Below, piece by piece: positions 23,620-35,775 of a stretch of DNA of 64,000 bases. Positions within the stretch are counted from its first letter, which is position 1, and the number at the start of each line of letters is the position of its first letter. This DNA comes from Mercurialis annua (lineage: Eukaryota; Streptophyta; Magnoliopsida; Malpighiales; Euphorbiaceae): assembly GCF_937616625.2 (NCBI RefSeq), contig NC_065570.1, positions 40,245,665 through 40,309,664 of the forward strand, given 5' to 3'. The position numbers were made by a program, and so were the translations under genes. The notes beneath the pieces are model-generated. The model saw only the letters and a program-made list of their open reading frames with translations, did no database searches and had not been told where the DNA came from.

Positions 23620-26600
23620 GCACTAGTGCCATTGACAACTATATCTAAGCCCCATCTTCTCAAGATGTAAATCTTAATGACTCTATGTCATGGCTTTGTC
23701 AGTGGGTCAACCATGTTATTGGCTGATGCTATCTTTTAGAGAAACAATTTCTTTCTTTCTAACACTTTCTTTAGATAATATGATAATTCCTTTACTTATG
23801 TTCGGATAATTTGTGAGACCCGGTTTCTTTTGCTAGGGCAGTAACACCATTGTGGTCGCAAAAAAGAGGAACTGTCGACTTTAATGGAAGAAAACCGTAC
23901 TTAGTTCGATTACGAACTAATTTATCCAAACACCTTCTATTACGACATCTCATGTCATAATATACTCGGTTTCTATAATGGAATATGGAGTTGATTCTTG
24001 CTTAGAACACTTCTAAGTCACTACTCCATCATTATATATAAATATGAATCTGGAGATAGACTCTCTATTATCCATATCTGATTATTAATCAGAATTTGTA
24101 AAACGGTCTACTTAAAAATCTCATTCTCCATTTGTTAATACCATATCTTTAGTTCTACAAAAGTACTTAAAGATACCTTTAACATCCATCCAATGTTCTC
24201 AACATAGATTGGATTAAAACCGATTAGTCCCACTAACTGCATAGACAATTTCTAGCTTTGTATGTGGCAACACATACCTCACGCTACCAATTGCCGAAGC
24301 TTATGGTATCTTTGCTAGATTCTTAATTTCTTCAGAAGTTTCGGAAGACACTCCCTTTGAAAGATTTATTTTATGCCTAACTAGTATCAATCCTCTCTTA
24401 GAACTTCCATATTGAACTACTTCAATATCTTTTCTAAGAAGAGCCTTTAGGAGAAACCAATTATTCTCTTAGATCTATCTCTATAGAGTCTAATACTGAG
24501 AATTTAGGCTACCTCTCCGTGGTCTTTGATGGAGTACGTATTAGATAAACCAAAGTTTTACAAAAGTTAACATTCCGATATTATTATTTATTAGTAATAA
24601 GTTATCTACATACAAGATTATGAAAGTGAGTCTGCTCCCACTAACCTTCTTGTAAATATTGGGTTTATCATCGTTTTTAATAAATTCATAACTCCTTACG
24701 GATTTATCAAGACGATGAAACTTGAAGCTTTCTTTCCATCCACTAGGGATCATTTTTGCTTACACGCCTTGGAACCTTCTTCGGATTCAAAATCCTCGAC
24801 TTATTCCATATAGATATACTCCTTAATTTAACCATTAAGGAATGTGGTTCTTACATCCATATGTCCAACCATAAAATCTGAATGTGTAGCCTTGGTAAGA
24901 AAAATCTTGATGGACTTAAGCATGGCTACCGGCGATAAAGTGTATTCACAATACAACTTCTTGTCTCTAGCAAAACTCTTTTGCAACAAGCCTAGCTTTA
25001 AAGGTCTCCACCTTTCCATTAGTACCAATTTTACACTTGAAGATCCATTTAAACCTTATTGGTATAATACCTTTGGATGGATCGACTAGCTCCTAAAATT
25101 TGGTTTCTTTATATGGAATCCATTTCAGATTTTATTCCTTCAAACCAATTTGAAGAATCTATATCACATATAGTTTCCTCATAAGTAGAGGGATCAACAC
25201 TTGATCTTTTACTCCATGACTAAACAACTCTTGTTTATCATGCGGGAAAACCATCTCTCTACGGTGGACGAGATACTCTACTTAATCTTCGAGTTGTTAA
25301 TGTAGATACATCTTTTACTAACTCCGGCTTTTAGTGGGGTTGATCAATCTTCATGGATTCATTATTTTGTTGGTAACTAGATGACTCCTTATCTAATTCT
25401 ATATTCCTTTCTTAGTGTCCCTCTTGAATAAACGCTTTATTAAGAAAGACTACCACCGTTAAACAACGATTGTTTGTTCGGTTCGAATACAGAAACAATA
25501 TCCTAAACTGTCTTTAGGATATCCAACATAACCTTTCCATGATTGATTTTGATTCCAAATTTATCGGAGATCAGTTTCCTGATATGTTCCGAACACCCTC
25601 AAATCTTAACATCCTTGAGACTTGATTCCATACCATATCTCATAAGGTATCTATGGTGCAAATTTAGTTGGAATTTAATTTAGAATTTTATTTGCGGTAA
25701 GAAGTGCTTGACCCTATAACCAGATGGATAAGTCAGTATATAGCTCATTATTGATCGTATCATTTCCCAAAATGTACGATACGTCCTTCTTGACAGACGC
25801 ACCATTCAACCATGGTGTTTCCAAAGAGTAAGTTGAAAAATAATACCACATTCCTTTTAGGAACATACCAAATTATGTACTCAAGTATTCTTCCCTTTTC
25901 GATCACATTGTAAAGTATTAATACCTTTTCCAATTTGGTTTTCTACTTCATTCTTGAAGTCATTTGAACATTTCAAAATCTTCATGTTTGTTCTTCATAA
26001 GACAAACTTAACTATATCGTGATAAATCATCAATGTAGAAAATGAAGTAGTATCTACCTTGGTCCGTTTCTTTAAACGTACCATATACATCACTATGTAT
26101 GATCTCTTAAACGGCTTTAGCTCTACCTCTTTGTCCCACAAAGAATAATCAGGCCATGTTGCCTTTAAGATACAACTCATAAATCGAAAGAGATGCAAAA
26201 TCTTGATTGCTCAAGATTCCCATCCTATCTAACTTGTTATGTCTATCTTTTGCAATATGTCCTAATTATAAATGCCAAAGTTGTTTAGAAGTTTGATAAC
26301 TTATGGTATTAATTTCCAAAACATCTTTTGCATTAAACATCTTTATTTAAGTCATAAAGAATATTTTGTACATATCCATACCCAACTCCGTATTATCAAA
26401 CATAATACTACAAACATCCTTTGTAAATAGAAAATCAACTACCAAATTTGTCATACAAATTCAGATATGATATCTCTATATATATTGGGTGAGTTCAAAA
26501 AAACTTATTTAAGTACAACTTATGTTTATTTAAGAAAATTGAAGTTGATCCTATAGCTCTTGTCGCAACGCTTGCGTCATTCCCGAGATTTAAGATTACT

Positions 26601-27450
26601 TCATCTTTTTCCTTTCTTTCTCACTTTTACTAAATCCGTAAAAGATAAACAAATGTGAGAATTAGCATCGGTATTCAATGTCCAAGCTTTTAAATGAGCA
26701 ATTGACATTGGAATATGAGATGGACACATTCTTGATGAAATTGTCGTTCCTCTCGTCATTGCCCTTTAAGTATTCATAATACTTAATGTAATTTCCATTT
26801 CAATGTCTTTCGGTTTGACAAAAGAAACACTTTCTTTTATTGACTTAACCGCCTTTTAAATATTCCAAATATTTCCGGCTATGACTTATACTGTCCTACA
26901 TCTTAACAAATGAAAACACTTTTCTTTGTTAACCAATGTGCATTTCTTTTTCGCAAAAGCCTTGGAGGCATCTAAATATCTTAATCAATCAAAAAATGGT
27001 TTTAAACCACTAGCCGATTACTATCGTGAATGTCACTTAAAAGGATTCTATTTAATCTTATTATCCTTTAGATAGCAAAGATCTCTAATTAGTATTCGTG
27101 TTATTTTGTATATTTAACCATAATGATTTGGTCTCTATCAAAATGGCCTCCCACTATCTTTTTCGAATCCTACACTTCCAAAATAGGAAACGTGAATCTT
27201 TGTTGGAAAAGATTTCAAGCGGGTGATTGAATTCTTATACTCATTTATCTTTCCCTCAAGTAATGCTATTCTTGGGATCAAAATGATATATAAGTGAACA
27301 ACTACTTGTTCATCATATCTCATATGAGGTTCAATCATTTCCGGCTCCTAATGCTTTCACCCTCAAGTACTTAATGCTATTCTTAGGTTTCCACATTAGT
27401 TAAGTTTAACCCATTGAATCAACTAAGATGTATCGATTTGAATAATATAC
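23620..27450 (-). pseudogene. Copia 3 gag-pol relic, heavily degraded
   Basis: Scattered pieces of a copia polyprotein on the minus strand, in the right order. About 26480-26600: LGNDASVATRAIGSTS, the post-protease segment equivalent to VGNGARVAALAVGTYE of copia 1. 25995-26198: a stretch with IVMYMVRLKKRT, likely integrase region. 24828-25028: reverse transcriptase SPVAMLKSIKIF and HMDVRTTFLNG. 24541-24753: LYVDNLLL, where the second Asp of the YVDD catalytic pair is Asn. About 24130-24440: RNase H region with SKRGLILVRHKINLSKG. Many stops and frameshifts separate the pieces; the gag part is barely recognisable. The protein is dead, although the LTRs around it are nearly identical. Confidence 0.8.
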
Positions 27451-28139
27451 GACTCAGGTACGCCTAATTGCCTTTCTCGCCGTATATTATATCGACTACA
27501 TCCGTAACATCTCATGCTTAACAATAAACTCAACAACATCTCTTGACGATATCATCTCACCCCTATGTATCCATAGCCGACAAGATGATAACTCAAAGTG
27601 TGTTAGTTTATTGCTCCAATGGAGAGCCATTGATAAATCAATTTAATGATTAATCAATATAAACTTAATCCTTTTACTTTTAGGAGGGTTTTAAGTTATT
27701 CCAGTCTCACTAAGCACACAACACATTTTAGCATGCATCTCATACATATTAAAGCTAAAATGAATCATGCAATCACACATGTATGATCATGGACTTCCTA
27801 GGTCTCATTCTTTAGCCACAAAAGAATGAGCAAACTATTACTTATTCCGCATGTTTTGTTGACGACAACATAATGCACAAGCGAGTCATGTATTGTGTTA
27901 AATAATCACATTAGAAAAATTCCCAAGATAGATTGGAGGGTCACGAGCGGACCACTTAAGTACCAATCTCCTAGACAAAATTTAATCAAATGTAACTAAT
28001 GTCACTATAGCATTTGCTCGTTTTTGCAAACAAGACCTAAGCCCTCAGAATTATAAATTACTTGCCCAATAATAATTCCTATGTCCATAATTATTAATAC
28101 ATGCATCCAATCGTAAAGCTTTAATACTTGATGAGACGG
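27451..28139 (-). other. Leader of copia 3
   Basis: About 0.7 kb between primer-binding site and the first gag-like traces, without a frame. No function seen beyond the expected untranslated leader. Confidence 0.5.
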
Positions 28140-28153
28140 TGGCTCTGATACCA
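28140..28153 (-). other. Primer-binding site of copia 3
   Basis: Minus strand TGGTATCAGAGCCA, the standard plant sequence complementary to the 3' end of initiator tRNA-Met, next to the LTR end. Confidence 0.93.
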
Positions 28154-28154
28154 C

Positions 28155-30155
28155 TATTGGCGCAGCGGGACGTGAGGGTCCGAATCGTATATTTCAATTC
28201 AAAATCGAAATTCCAACAATCCGGATCCTAAAGTTGATCATATCAACAACAAATGGATCGTCGTATCATTTAGTAATTAAAGCACACATCTAGGAATCAT
28301 AAGAAGAATACCTATGTCGATTCTCCAACGATTCTTGTAGTCCCGAAAGTACGGCGACCTCAAGCTCGTCCACACGAGTATGCGTCCGATTGAATCCTCG
28401 CTTTGATGTAATCCGCAAGAGTTCCTCTTGCCGAGCAGCCCTAAGCTCAAACTCTCGCCGGGATTACGTCCTTGCTCGGATGTATGAAAAACGTCGTCAA
28501 GTTTTTCCCGTGATTGATGACTACTTGAACTCCCTCAAGTGCTTTCTCTCTCTACAACTTTGAAGTGAGATGTGTGTTGTCTGTTAAATGAGCAAAGGCA
28601 ACCTCTATTTATAGGATAGAGCTTTGCTTAAGAATGCAACACCTCACATGCTAGGTGTCACACACCAAAAAAGGTGTTGCCACCATTCGACACCTCACAT
28701 GCTAGGTGTCACACACCAAGCATAGGTGTTCCCACCATCTGACATATCACATGCTAGGTGTCACACATCAAGCATAGGTGTTGCCACCTTCTGACAGGTC
28801 GGATGCTAGGTGTCACACATAGAGACATACATGACATCATCATATGACATCATCACGTGACATCATCATATGACATCATTGTGACATCATCACATGACAT
28901 CATCGTGACATCATCACATGACATCATCGTGACATCATCACATGACATCATCCCATTAACTTGGATAAAATACAATTAGGTGCCTACTAATTTATAACTC
29001 TTACAAATTAGTCCCTAATTTATAATTGTTTTTCATCTTAGATTAATTTCCGAGATATGCTAGTATCTATATGAAATCGATCTCTCGTAAACTCAATCGG
29101 TTGCACACCCTATTGTGTGTGACTAACTAGGTTCACATCTATATGGCAACGAGAGTCATATGAAACGCCTTTCTTATATTAAATAATTAAATCCCATTAA
29201 TTATTAATTCTCGTAGATCGTGAGTGACATCTAGCAACATATCACGACCCCCAAATAGATATGAATGTTTCGACGCATTCTTTATGAACCAATGTTCATA
29301 ATTACCGTACACTCAAAATTCCTTTCATCTTAGATTCCAATCTCGACTAGTGTCACGGTTAAGTCAAACACTGTTTGTCTTGATCATATGACCTCATCTC
29401 TCAATTCTAATTCTTGATAAATATGACTTCCACTAGAAACAACTTTCTAAGTAAGTCATATACACCTGCGTAGGTTTTATCATCCATCAAGAACAATTAG
29501 AGATAGCATAGAATCATGTCTCCGTTCATCCAGAGTGATGAATCCTTTCTAGGTTTAACCCCTATCTCCATATACAACTAATTAGAGCCAACACATCCCG
29601 CGGCCCTAGCTCATGAAAGATCTAGGGTTAAGGAGTATCAAACTCTAATCACCTATATACAAGATAGTGTCACCGCAAGTCAAAGGACATATGTACAATT
29701 ATGAACTAGATGACATTAAATCGACTTTGATGAATTACCATGAATAAGTCATCTAGCGTCACTTGTTCGACTCATTCAACACCTTGAGTGTCCACATGTT
29801 TATTCTGATCCCCATCAAGTAGTATGAGACTCACTACTTCCTATAATTAGTAACTCTTTACTAATCAGGAGAATAAACAGAGGTGACGATCTTTCCGGGA
29901 TAATGCGATGCCCTTATTTGCAGGACCCCATTGATCGTGAACGGTTATTTAGATCACTTGTATAATAGAACCTGTCACTCATATTCTTAACACCTTAAGA
30001 ATAGATTCTATCACAATGTGATAAGGACAATATTTAATAAATAAACACTTAGTTGATGAGACACTTAGTTCAAATAAAACATATATATCATTGCCAATGG
30101 GATTAGTTCTTCAAATATACACGATTAAATGGCCCTAGGGCACATACTACTAACA
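28155..30155 (-). repeat. 5' LTR of copia 3
   Basis: 2001 bp, minus strand from TGTTAGTAGTATG (30155). The last bases are GCGCCAATA instead of GCGCTAACA. Contains TATA box (28606-28613), 52-bp repeats (28638-28820) and ten-unit minisatellite (28831-28955), the latter upstream of the TATA box on the transcribed strand. Confidence 0.93.
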
Positions 30156-30229
30156 ATCCTATATGCATATCCTAGTCGTTATACACTATTATGCAATGTA
30201 GACAAACATATATACACAAAGCATATTAA

Positions 30230-31126
30230 TCACTTAATACCTGGGGGTGCCTGATGTGGAACACTAGGCTCCCTAATAACTATACCATTGTGTCGACCCC
30301 TAACTCTTCTACCGGCGTTGCCTCTGCCTTTATGCACAAATCTGGGGTTAGTCCAAATAGTAGAGGCTCGGCTAACATAGTCTGGGTGAAACTCACGTCT
30401 TAAATAGTAAGGTCAAACTTGAGTACCATCCCGCTCGCGGTCGCTTTCGATCCTGCGAGCCATTGTAGTAAGCGTCCCAAAGTGCTCACCAACATACTGA
30501 TACAGCTCTGCAAACTAGGGTCCCAAACCCCTAACGTATCTACGGTTAATCATCCTGTTATCTTTATTAAGGTCTGGGACTCCTTCGACCATACGCATAA
30601 AATCTGAGGAATACAGTCCCACTGGTAGCATTCCCCTAGAAAAGGAGAGCATTTGCCTTCTAACCTGATTCAAAACCACTTGTGCTTGACCGTTAACTAT
30701 CTCTGCATCCTCTCTCAGATTGCGGTATCTCCGCACATTGGACCATAAATGTTCACTCCGGTACTCTTCGATGTCTGACTCATCTGATATCTCTTCTTCT
30801 TCGAAGTCCTCCTCCTGAGGACCCTCTTCTAAATCTTCTTCTGGATCCTCCTCTGGATCTTCCTCTGGATCCTCCTCACTTTCCTCACTATATTATATTT
30901 CCGGTGAGTGTGTTCTACCTCTAACCCTAGAAGAACTATCAATTTATGACCCTGACATAAAGCCGTTATGATAGATCTCAGGTGATCTCCTAATGTCTGT
31001 GTGGAATCCAGTCTGGTGGACTTCAGATGGTCCGCCTACTTCATAATGAAATCCATTCTGAAATATGGGAGGCGCTTCCTCCTGTTCTTTTGTAGCATGT
31101 GACTGAGCTCCGTTCTGCCCAAACAT
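30230..31126 (-). pseudogene. Acidic 298-codon frame of the LARD-like element, unknown function
   Basis: Minus-strand frame from ATG 31126 to a stop at 30230-30232, interrupted by stops at 30944-30946, 30893-30895, 30515-30517 and 30413-30415 but with no frameshift. N-terminus MFGQNGAQ is followed by two to three 15-residue imperfect repeats around QNGFH, QTGFH and HNGFM (residues 23-58). Residues about 78-115 are almost entirely Glu/Asp (EEDPEEDPEEDPEED), then comes a mixed helical-looking part (RRYRNLREDAEIV) and a basic C-terminus (RRVRGRHNG). No CCHC knuckle, protease or other Gag/Pol motif. It sits where Gag is expected, and the ATG follows a good splice acceptor (TTTCTTTTCAG|C). I do not recognise the protein. 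It could be a captured gene or an extremely diverged Gag. Confidence 0.6.
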
Positions 31127-31127
31127 G

Positions 31128-31703
31128 CTGAAAAGAAACAATTTTGAATGTAAGCGACCATCTGAGCCCATTTCCACACAGAATACCAATATTATCTCAT
31201 AGAATGCAGCATATACTTAATCAATCCATATAGAGAGTCATAAACACTTAATTGCTTAAAGACTCCTTACGTAGATAATAAAATCTTATTCACTATATCA
31301 ATTCATATGCGCAGAGAGTAAACGCTTAGTCGCCTAGCAGCTTTGGCACGCGCGCGTTATAAAACATACTAATAATGCACATATAAAATAAATGAAAGCA
31401 ACTAAGGCTCGACTCTATCGCTGCAGTAGTTCCTAGGTTCAGTTACTGACAGAGTAACTAAACTCGAACATACATCTCAGACAAACTAACAGTGGTAACT
31501 AGACCAACTGCTTTGATACCACAACTGTCACGATCCAAATTATTGAGCCGAGACCGGGGCTAGGGAATGGGAGTGGTAACTCCAAAACCCGTAGCAAGCC
31601 TAAATTATCAAACTCTTTTTCGCAAAATATCAACATTAATACGCTAATTCCACCAAAACAGCCAACAAAACTACTAATTCCGCACCAAATGTCGGCCTCT
31701 TAC
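31128..31703 (-). other. Predicted intron from LTR to first frame of the LARD-like element
   Basis: Minus strand donor CAAG|GTAAGA at 31704/31703 inside the 5' LTR and acceptor TTGTTTCTTTTCAG ending at 31128, two bases before ATG 31126. The intron would be 576 nt and remove the end of the LTR and the primer-binding site from spliced mRNA. Unspliced RNA would serve as genome. The donor is kept in the 3' LTR (18037/18036). Confidence 0.5.
31510..31521 (-). other. Primer-binding site of the LARD-like element
   Basis: Minus strand TGGTATCAAAGC, one change from the usual plant TGGTATCAGAGC, four or five bases from the LTR end at 31526. Confidence 0.85.
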
Positions 31704-32347
31704 CTTGATTCCAAGATGAGGATGGATAGAGCCTTTGATTTCAAAGAAATTGGCGCGAAAATCACTTGAAACGGACGTTAAACGGAGAAACAGCGAGCGA
31801 TCGACGGTGAGGAATGATGAAAGCACGAAGAAAGGACGAAAGCTTCTGAAGGATTCTTCCTTCTTCTGATTCATATCATTCTCTATATATATCATGATTA
31901 AAGTCCCACTTTGGTCATTGTTCTCTTCATTTGTTACAAATTAACCTTTAAACTTTTCTTTTGCTCAATTTAATCCATAACCAAATCAATTAATACTTTA
32001 ATCATAATATATACGTATTATTTATATCTAATAAATAATACAACCCGAGAATTTATATTTTCCCGTCAAAACTTATAATTTCCATTCCTGAGACGTAATT
32101 GGCTAATTTACCACTTTAGTCCCTGAACTCTATTTTGGGACTTTTCGTGACATTTTTCCTTTTAATTCCATTTCTAACTTTAGAACTGAAATATAACATT
32201 AAATTCTTCGCAATAATCTTTCCGAACCCGACCTACTAAAACTTTATTTATTTTAATTTCTCGAAAAAGTTTCCAATATTGCCACCCTAGCGACTAATCA
32301 CTTGCCACGTGGTCCAATTGAATAATTAAAACTTTTTGGGTATTATA
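31526..32347 (-). repeat. 5' LTR of the LARD-like element, internally deleted
   Basis: 822 bp only. It matches both ends of the 2419-bp 3' LTR; the junction at 31630/31631 corresponds to loss of 16355-17964. The hairpin island and GTGCAC repeats fall in the missing part, while the TATATATA box and splice donor are kept. The terminal TG is TA here. Confidence 0.88.
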
Positions 32348-32352
32348 GGCAA

Positions 32353-35300
32353 ATTTCGGAAGAAGTACGGATTCAAAGAAGTGAAGTAGTACGGAGAATT
32401 CTTATTGGTTACAGAGTCTAAGATTCAGAAGAAACTCACAAAACTAAATGGTATGACCTATTATGGTCATTCATTTAAATGGTTTTAAAAAGTATAATTA
32501 TGATTAGACATGTAATATACGCGTGTCACGACATTGATAAGGAATGCATCACTACATATATATGAACAAGTGCATTAGTAGAACATGCATCACTCATAGA
32601 AAATTGATATGTTATGACAACTCTTTGGGGATGAGAGGTATCATCACCCTATGCACAATTATACATATGTTTAAATAAGGAATTTTAAACAAATTGTTTT
32701 GAAAATGCTAGCAAATGATTGAAATATTTTCAAACATACTTGTTTTATTATAAGTCTGTATAAATACCTAGACCAAAACTCTATATAAATACTCGAGATC
32801 AATAAGAAAGCGATCCTCGAGGGGGCAACAAAAGCATATAAGAATGGAAGTTGGAGAACACAATTGGGACTAGGAAGTACACAACTAGTTGTAGTTAAGC
32901 GAACTACAACTTGCGTAGGATCGAGATATACATCCGAGCTACGACGAGCTACGGATATGAACATCTCTAGACCAAATATCCATAGCATTGTACCTTGAGA
33001 CACTAGGGGGACGAGGAAAAAAGAATATAACCTACTGATTGAGTTGGGATTCACATGTTAAGAATACAAGAGTTCTCACTAGCGATTGCTAAAACCTGAG
33101 TTAAGGAAAACTCAAGGCAAGCGAGAGGTACACGTTGTAAGGTATGGTAGATGAAGAAGGTATATGCATGAGATGAGTTTCAGATGATGTCTGAAAATGG
33201 ATAGGGTATAGGGAAACCCTGATATCTTCTGATTGAACCGTTGGATCGGTGTAGTTTTAGAATATGGTATTCCTAAGATGGGTACCTAGATGTTAACCGT
33301 TGTGGTCATCGAATGGATAACCATAGGACAGCTGTTTGCAAAGGTAACAGTGGGAAACTTGCGTAAACTTTGGCAGTAAGACAAAAGTACAAGTGATAAA
33401 GTTATGGAGGATATAGTTCAATTAACCTAAGACTATCAATGTAAGCTCCATATGTATGTATGAAATTGAAAGATGTTTTGAAACAGTGATTTCAAATTAT
33501 GAAAACTCCAATAACCGGGCCTAATGACTATGAAGTCTTAGCTGGCTGGTGCGGAACATACATGTAGAGTACAAGTATTTGATAGTCAAGCCAGAAAAGT
33601 GTAAAGTATGGCGACCAAAAGTTGAAGATGGAAAGTAGAAGTTTTATTTTGATATTAAATGTTTTGAAAATGGAGCAAGAAATTGATAGTCAGTTAATTA
33701 AAGATAGTAGCGGCTATGAAGCCTATGGAAGTAGAAATTATACAAGGAGAGTAAGTCACCTCGAGGGTAAGAGGTGCAACGATGATCATAGGTCACGAGA
33801 TTGAAGTATATGATTGGAAATATCAATACCAAGGGGGTATGATCGATAAAGATGATGGGCATGACGATGGGAACTCATAGTATGTGAACACATAAGCCCT
33901 AAGAAGAACATAAGTATGGATCGAAAACGCTTAGAAAAGTGAACGAAGATAATGATCGATAAGGCTAGTAAGCCATGTCAACTTCGAATGATGCAATGAA
34001 GTAGAAAGGGGAGACTCAACAAAAGAAGTTGGGCTACAACACAGAGGTGTTGTTGTATAGGTCGAAATGAGAAAGTGATAAGGAAGGATACCTAAAAGAC
34101 ATAAGAGCTTGAAGTAAGACGCTGATAGAAAGGCATTCAAGCATAAGGAAGTATAAGAACTAAAGATGGATGAATGTATGCAACGAAATGGATTAAGATA
34201 ATCAATATAGAGGAAGTCTAAACGACCTAAGTATATGGAACAACACTCGATAAAGGTGGTTGAGGAAAGGAAACAAGAACATTACTTGGAAAGTAACCAG
34301 GAGAGTCAACTTCTGTGTAGTCATAAGACACATAGAAGTAAGTTAGAGTGGCCATGAATATAAGACCAACCTGATAATGAATGGATGTAAGTAAGTAAGG
34401 ATGTGATAGATGGATGTACGCATGACTAAGAGTGCAATCTGTCAGCAAGATTGAGAGGAATAACCTTCGACCTTATGTAAAGATTAAGGTTGGATGTATT
34501 GGACTAAGAGCTGGGGTATGATCAGGAGATGTAGTAAGAAGAAGATAAGGATTTCATTGGACACCGGTAAGAACATTTCCAGTCTAATGCAAGACAGTTG
34601 AAATTAAAGGATCAAGGACTTAGGCATATCATGGAATAGCGCTCGATACACATCGATAAATGCTAAGTAAGCATTCGACTTCATGAGATTCATGAAGTCA
34701 TAAAGTATGTGATGAGTAGTTAAGGAAAAAAAAGAATTCCTAACTACTATAAGATATCGATAAGGATATCGGATGATGGGTTGTATAGATCTTAACTGTA
34801 AAGACAACAAGTTAAGAAGTGAATGATCAGAGTGTCGCAGTGGAAACGAAGCAGGAAAAGAAAATCACATATATGATTATACAAGGAAGAGGAGAAACAT
34901 CAAGGAAAACTAACGTCGGACATTAATAAAGTCGAAAGTTTGTAAGGATCAAGAATGGAATAAGAGTTCATTAAGAAATAAGTATAACCTAACAAGTAAA
35001 AGTTAGGGTAAGACTTCGAAAGAAAATCAAAGGGATACTGACGGGACTATTATGGAAAATAGTTCATGATGAATACTGAAAGAGGTAAGGCATTAAAGGA
35101 CATGTGACAAGGAAATACCCAGGGAAAAGGAATATGTGTTAAGTAATAACACATCATAAGATAAGAGGCCTACGAATGAATAAGTCTTGAGATAAGATAA
35201 AGGATTAACCTTATACTCGACATGTAGGGATAAGTACAAATGAGTACTTAAGGAAATTAAGAAGATATCGAAAGTAGTTCGACCTAAACAAAAATGGTAG

Positions 35301-35775
35301 ACAAGAAGATTAGGTATGGGAATACGGGTAATTCAGATAAGGACTATCTGAACACTTAGTTCATAGGCTTAAACAACAGCCTATGCAAGCGGATAAAGAT
35401 AGTCCGAGGAAGCAACTTCTGGGTCGATTTTCGACACCTTCGGGTATCAATCTGCAACTTCTGGGTCGATTTTCGACACCTTCGGGTATCAATCTCAACC
35501 CAAAAATCAAATAGAAGTGATGAAGGAGATTGGGAATTATACGAATACCAATTTCGTATAGTGCACAAACACCTTTAAATAAGCGCTTAAGATAGCTGAA
35601 GTGAGCGCGATAGACATTTTTTCAGACCAAGATTAAGAAAAACTTAAAAGGTATAAGTCAAGTTATGCCTAAAGCTAGTACGCATAAATCAAAGTGGGTA
35701 TCAAAGGGAGATGTAACCCTTATAGAACTAAGGAGTGAACGAGGGATAAAGACTATCAAATATGAACGATAAAGA
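32353..35775 (+). mobile_element. Internal region of the G2 gypsy element, second piece, non-coding
   Basis: Continues 15954-16249 after the insertion (GGCAA duplication at 32348-32352). Over 3.4 kb there is no supported gene; frames up to 127 codons lie on the antisense strand and show no domain. The plus (sense) strand is purine-rich, as in 18682-21557 on its own sense strand. The first 100 bases (FRKKYGFKEVK-like reading) might be a coding trace. A 42-bp tandem duplication is at 35412-35495. Copia 2 interrupts it at 35776. Confidence 0.55.
35412..35495 (+). repeat. Tandem duplication, 2 x 42 bp
   Basis: GCAACTTCTGGGTCGATTTT begins two identical 42-bp units at 35412 and 35454. Each unit holds the small inverted repeat GGTCGATTTTCGACAC. 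Confidence 0.9.

Larger units (their letters stand above)
21558..30155 (-). mobile_element. Ty1/copia element 3, complete ends, decayed pol, minus strand
   Basis: 8598 bp with two LTRs (2051 and 2001 bp), primer-binding site, polypurine tract and perfect 5-bp target duplication ATCCT (21553-21557 and 30156-30160). It lies inside the LARD-like gypsy element. LTR ends are TGTTAG...CTAACA type, with changes in one copy. The LTRs are about 98% alike by eye, while the internal coding region is riddled with stops and shifts. Confidence 0.93.
16250..32347 (-). mobile_element. Non-autonomous gypsy-type LTR element (LARD-like), minus strand
   Basis: Complete element: 3' LTR 16250-18668, polypurine tract 18669-18681, internal region, primer-binding site 31510-31521 and 5' LTR 31526-32347, flanked by GGCAA at 16245-16249 and 32348-32352. 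Copia 3 (8598 bp) is inserted inside; without it and its 5-bp duplication the element is about 7.5 kb. I find no protease, reverse transcriptase, RNase H or integrase motif in 18669-21557 or 30156-31525. The only long frame is the acidic frame at 30230-31126. This fits a large retrotransposon derivative moved by enzymes of another element. Confidence 0.88.

Noticed and set aside
24844..25089. 81-codon plus-strand frame
   Set aside because: Antisense to the copia 3 reverse transcriptase relic.
32671..33054. 127-codon minus-strand frame, hydrophobic
   Set aside because: Antisense to the G2 internal region, no domain, AT-driven composition resembling chance membrane-like peptides.
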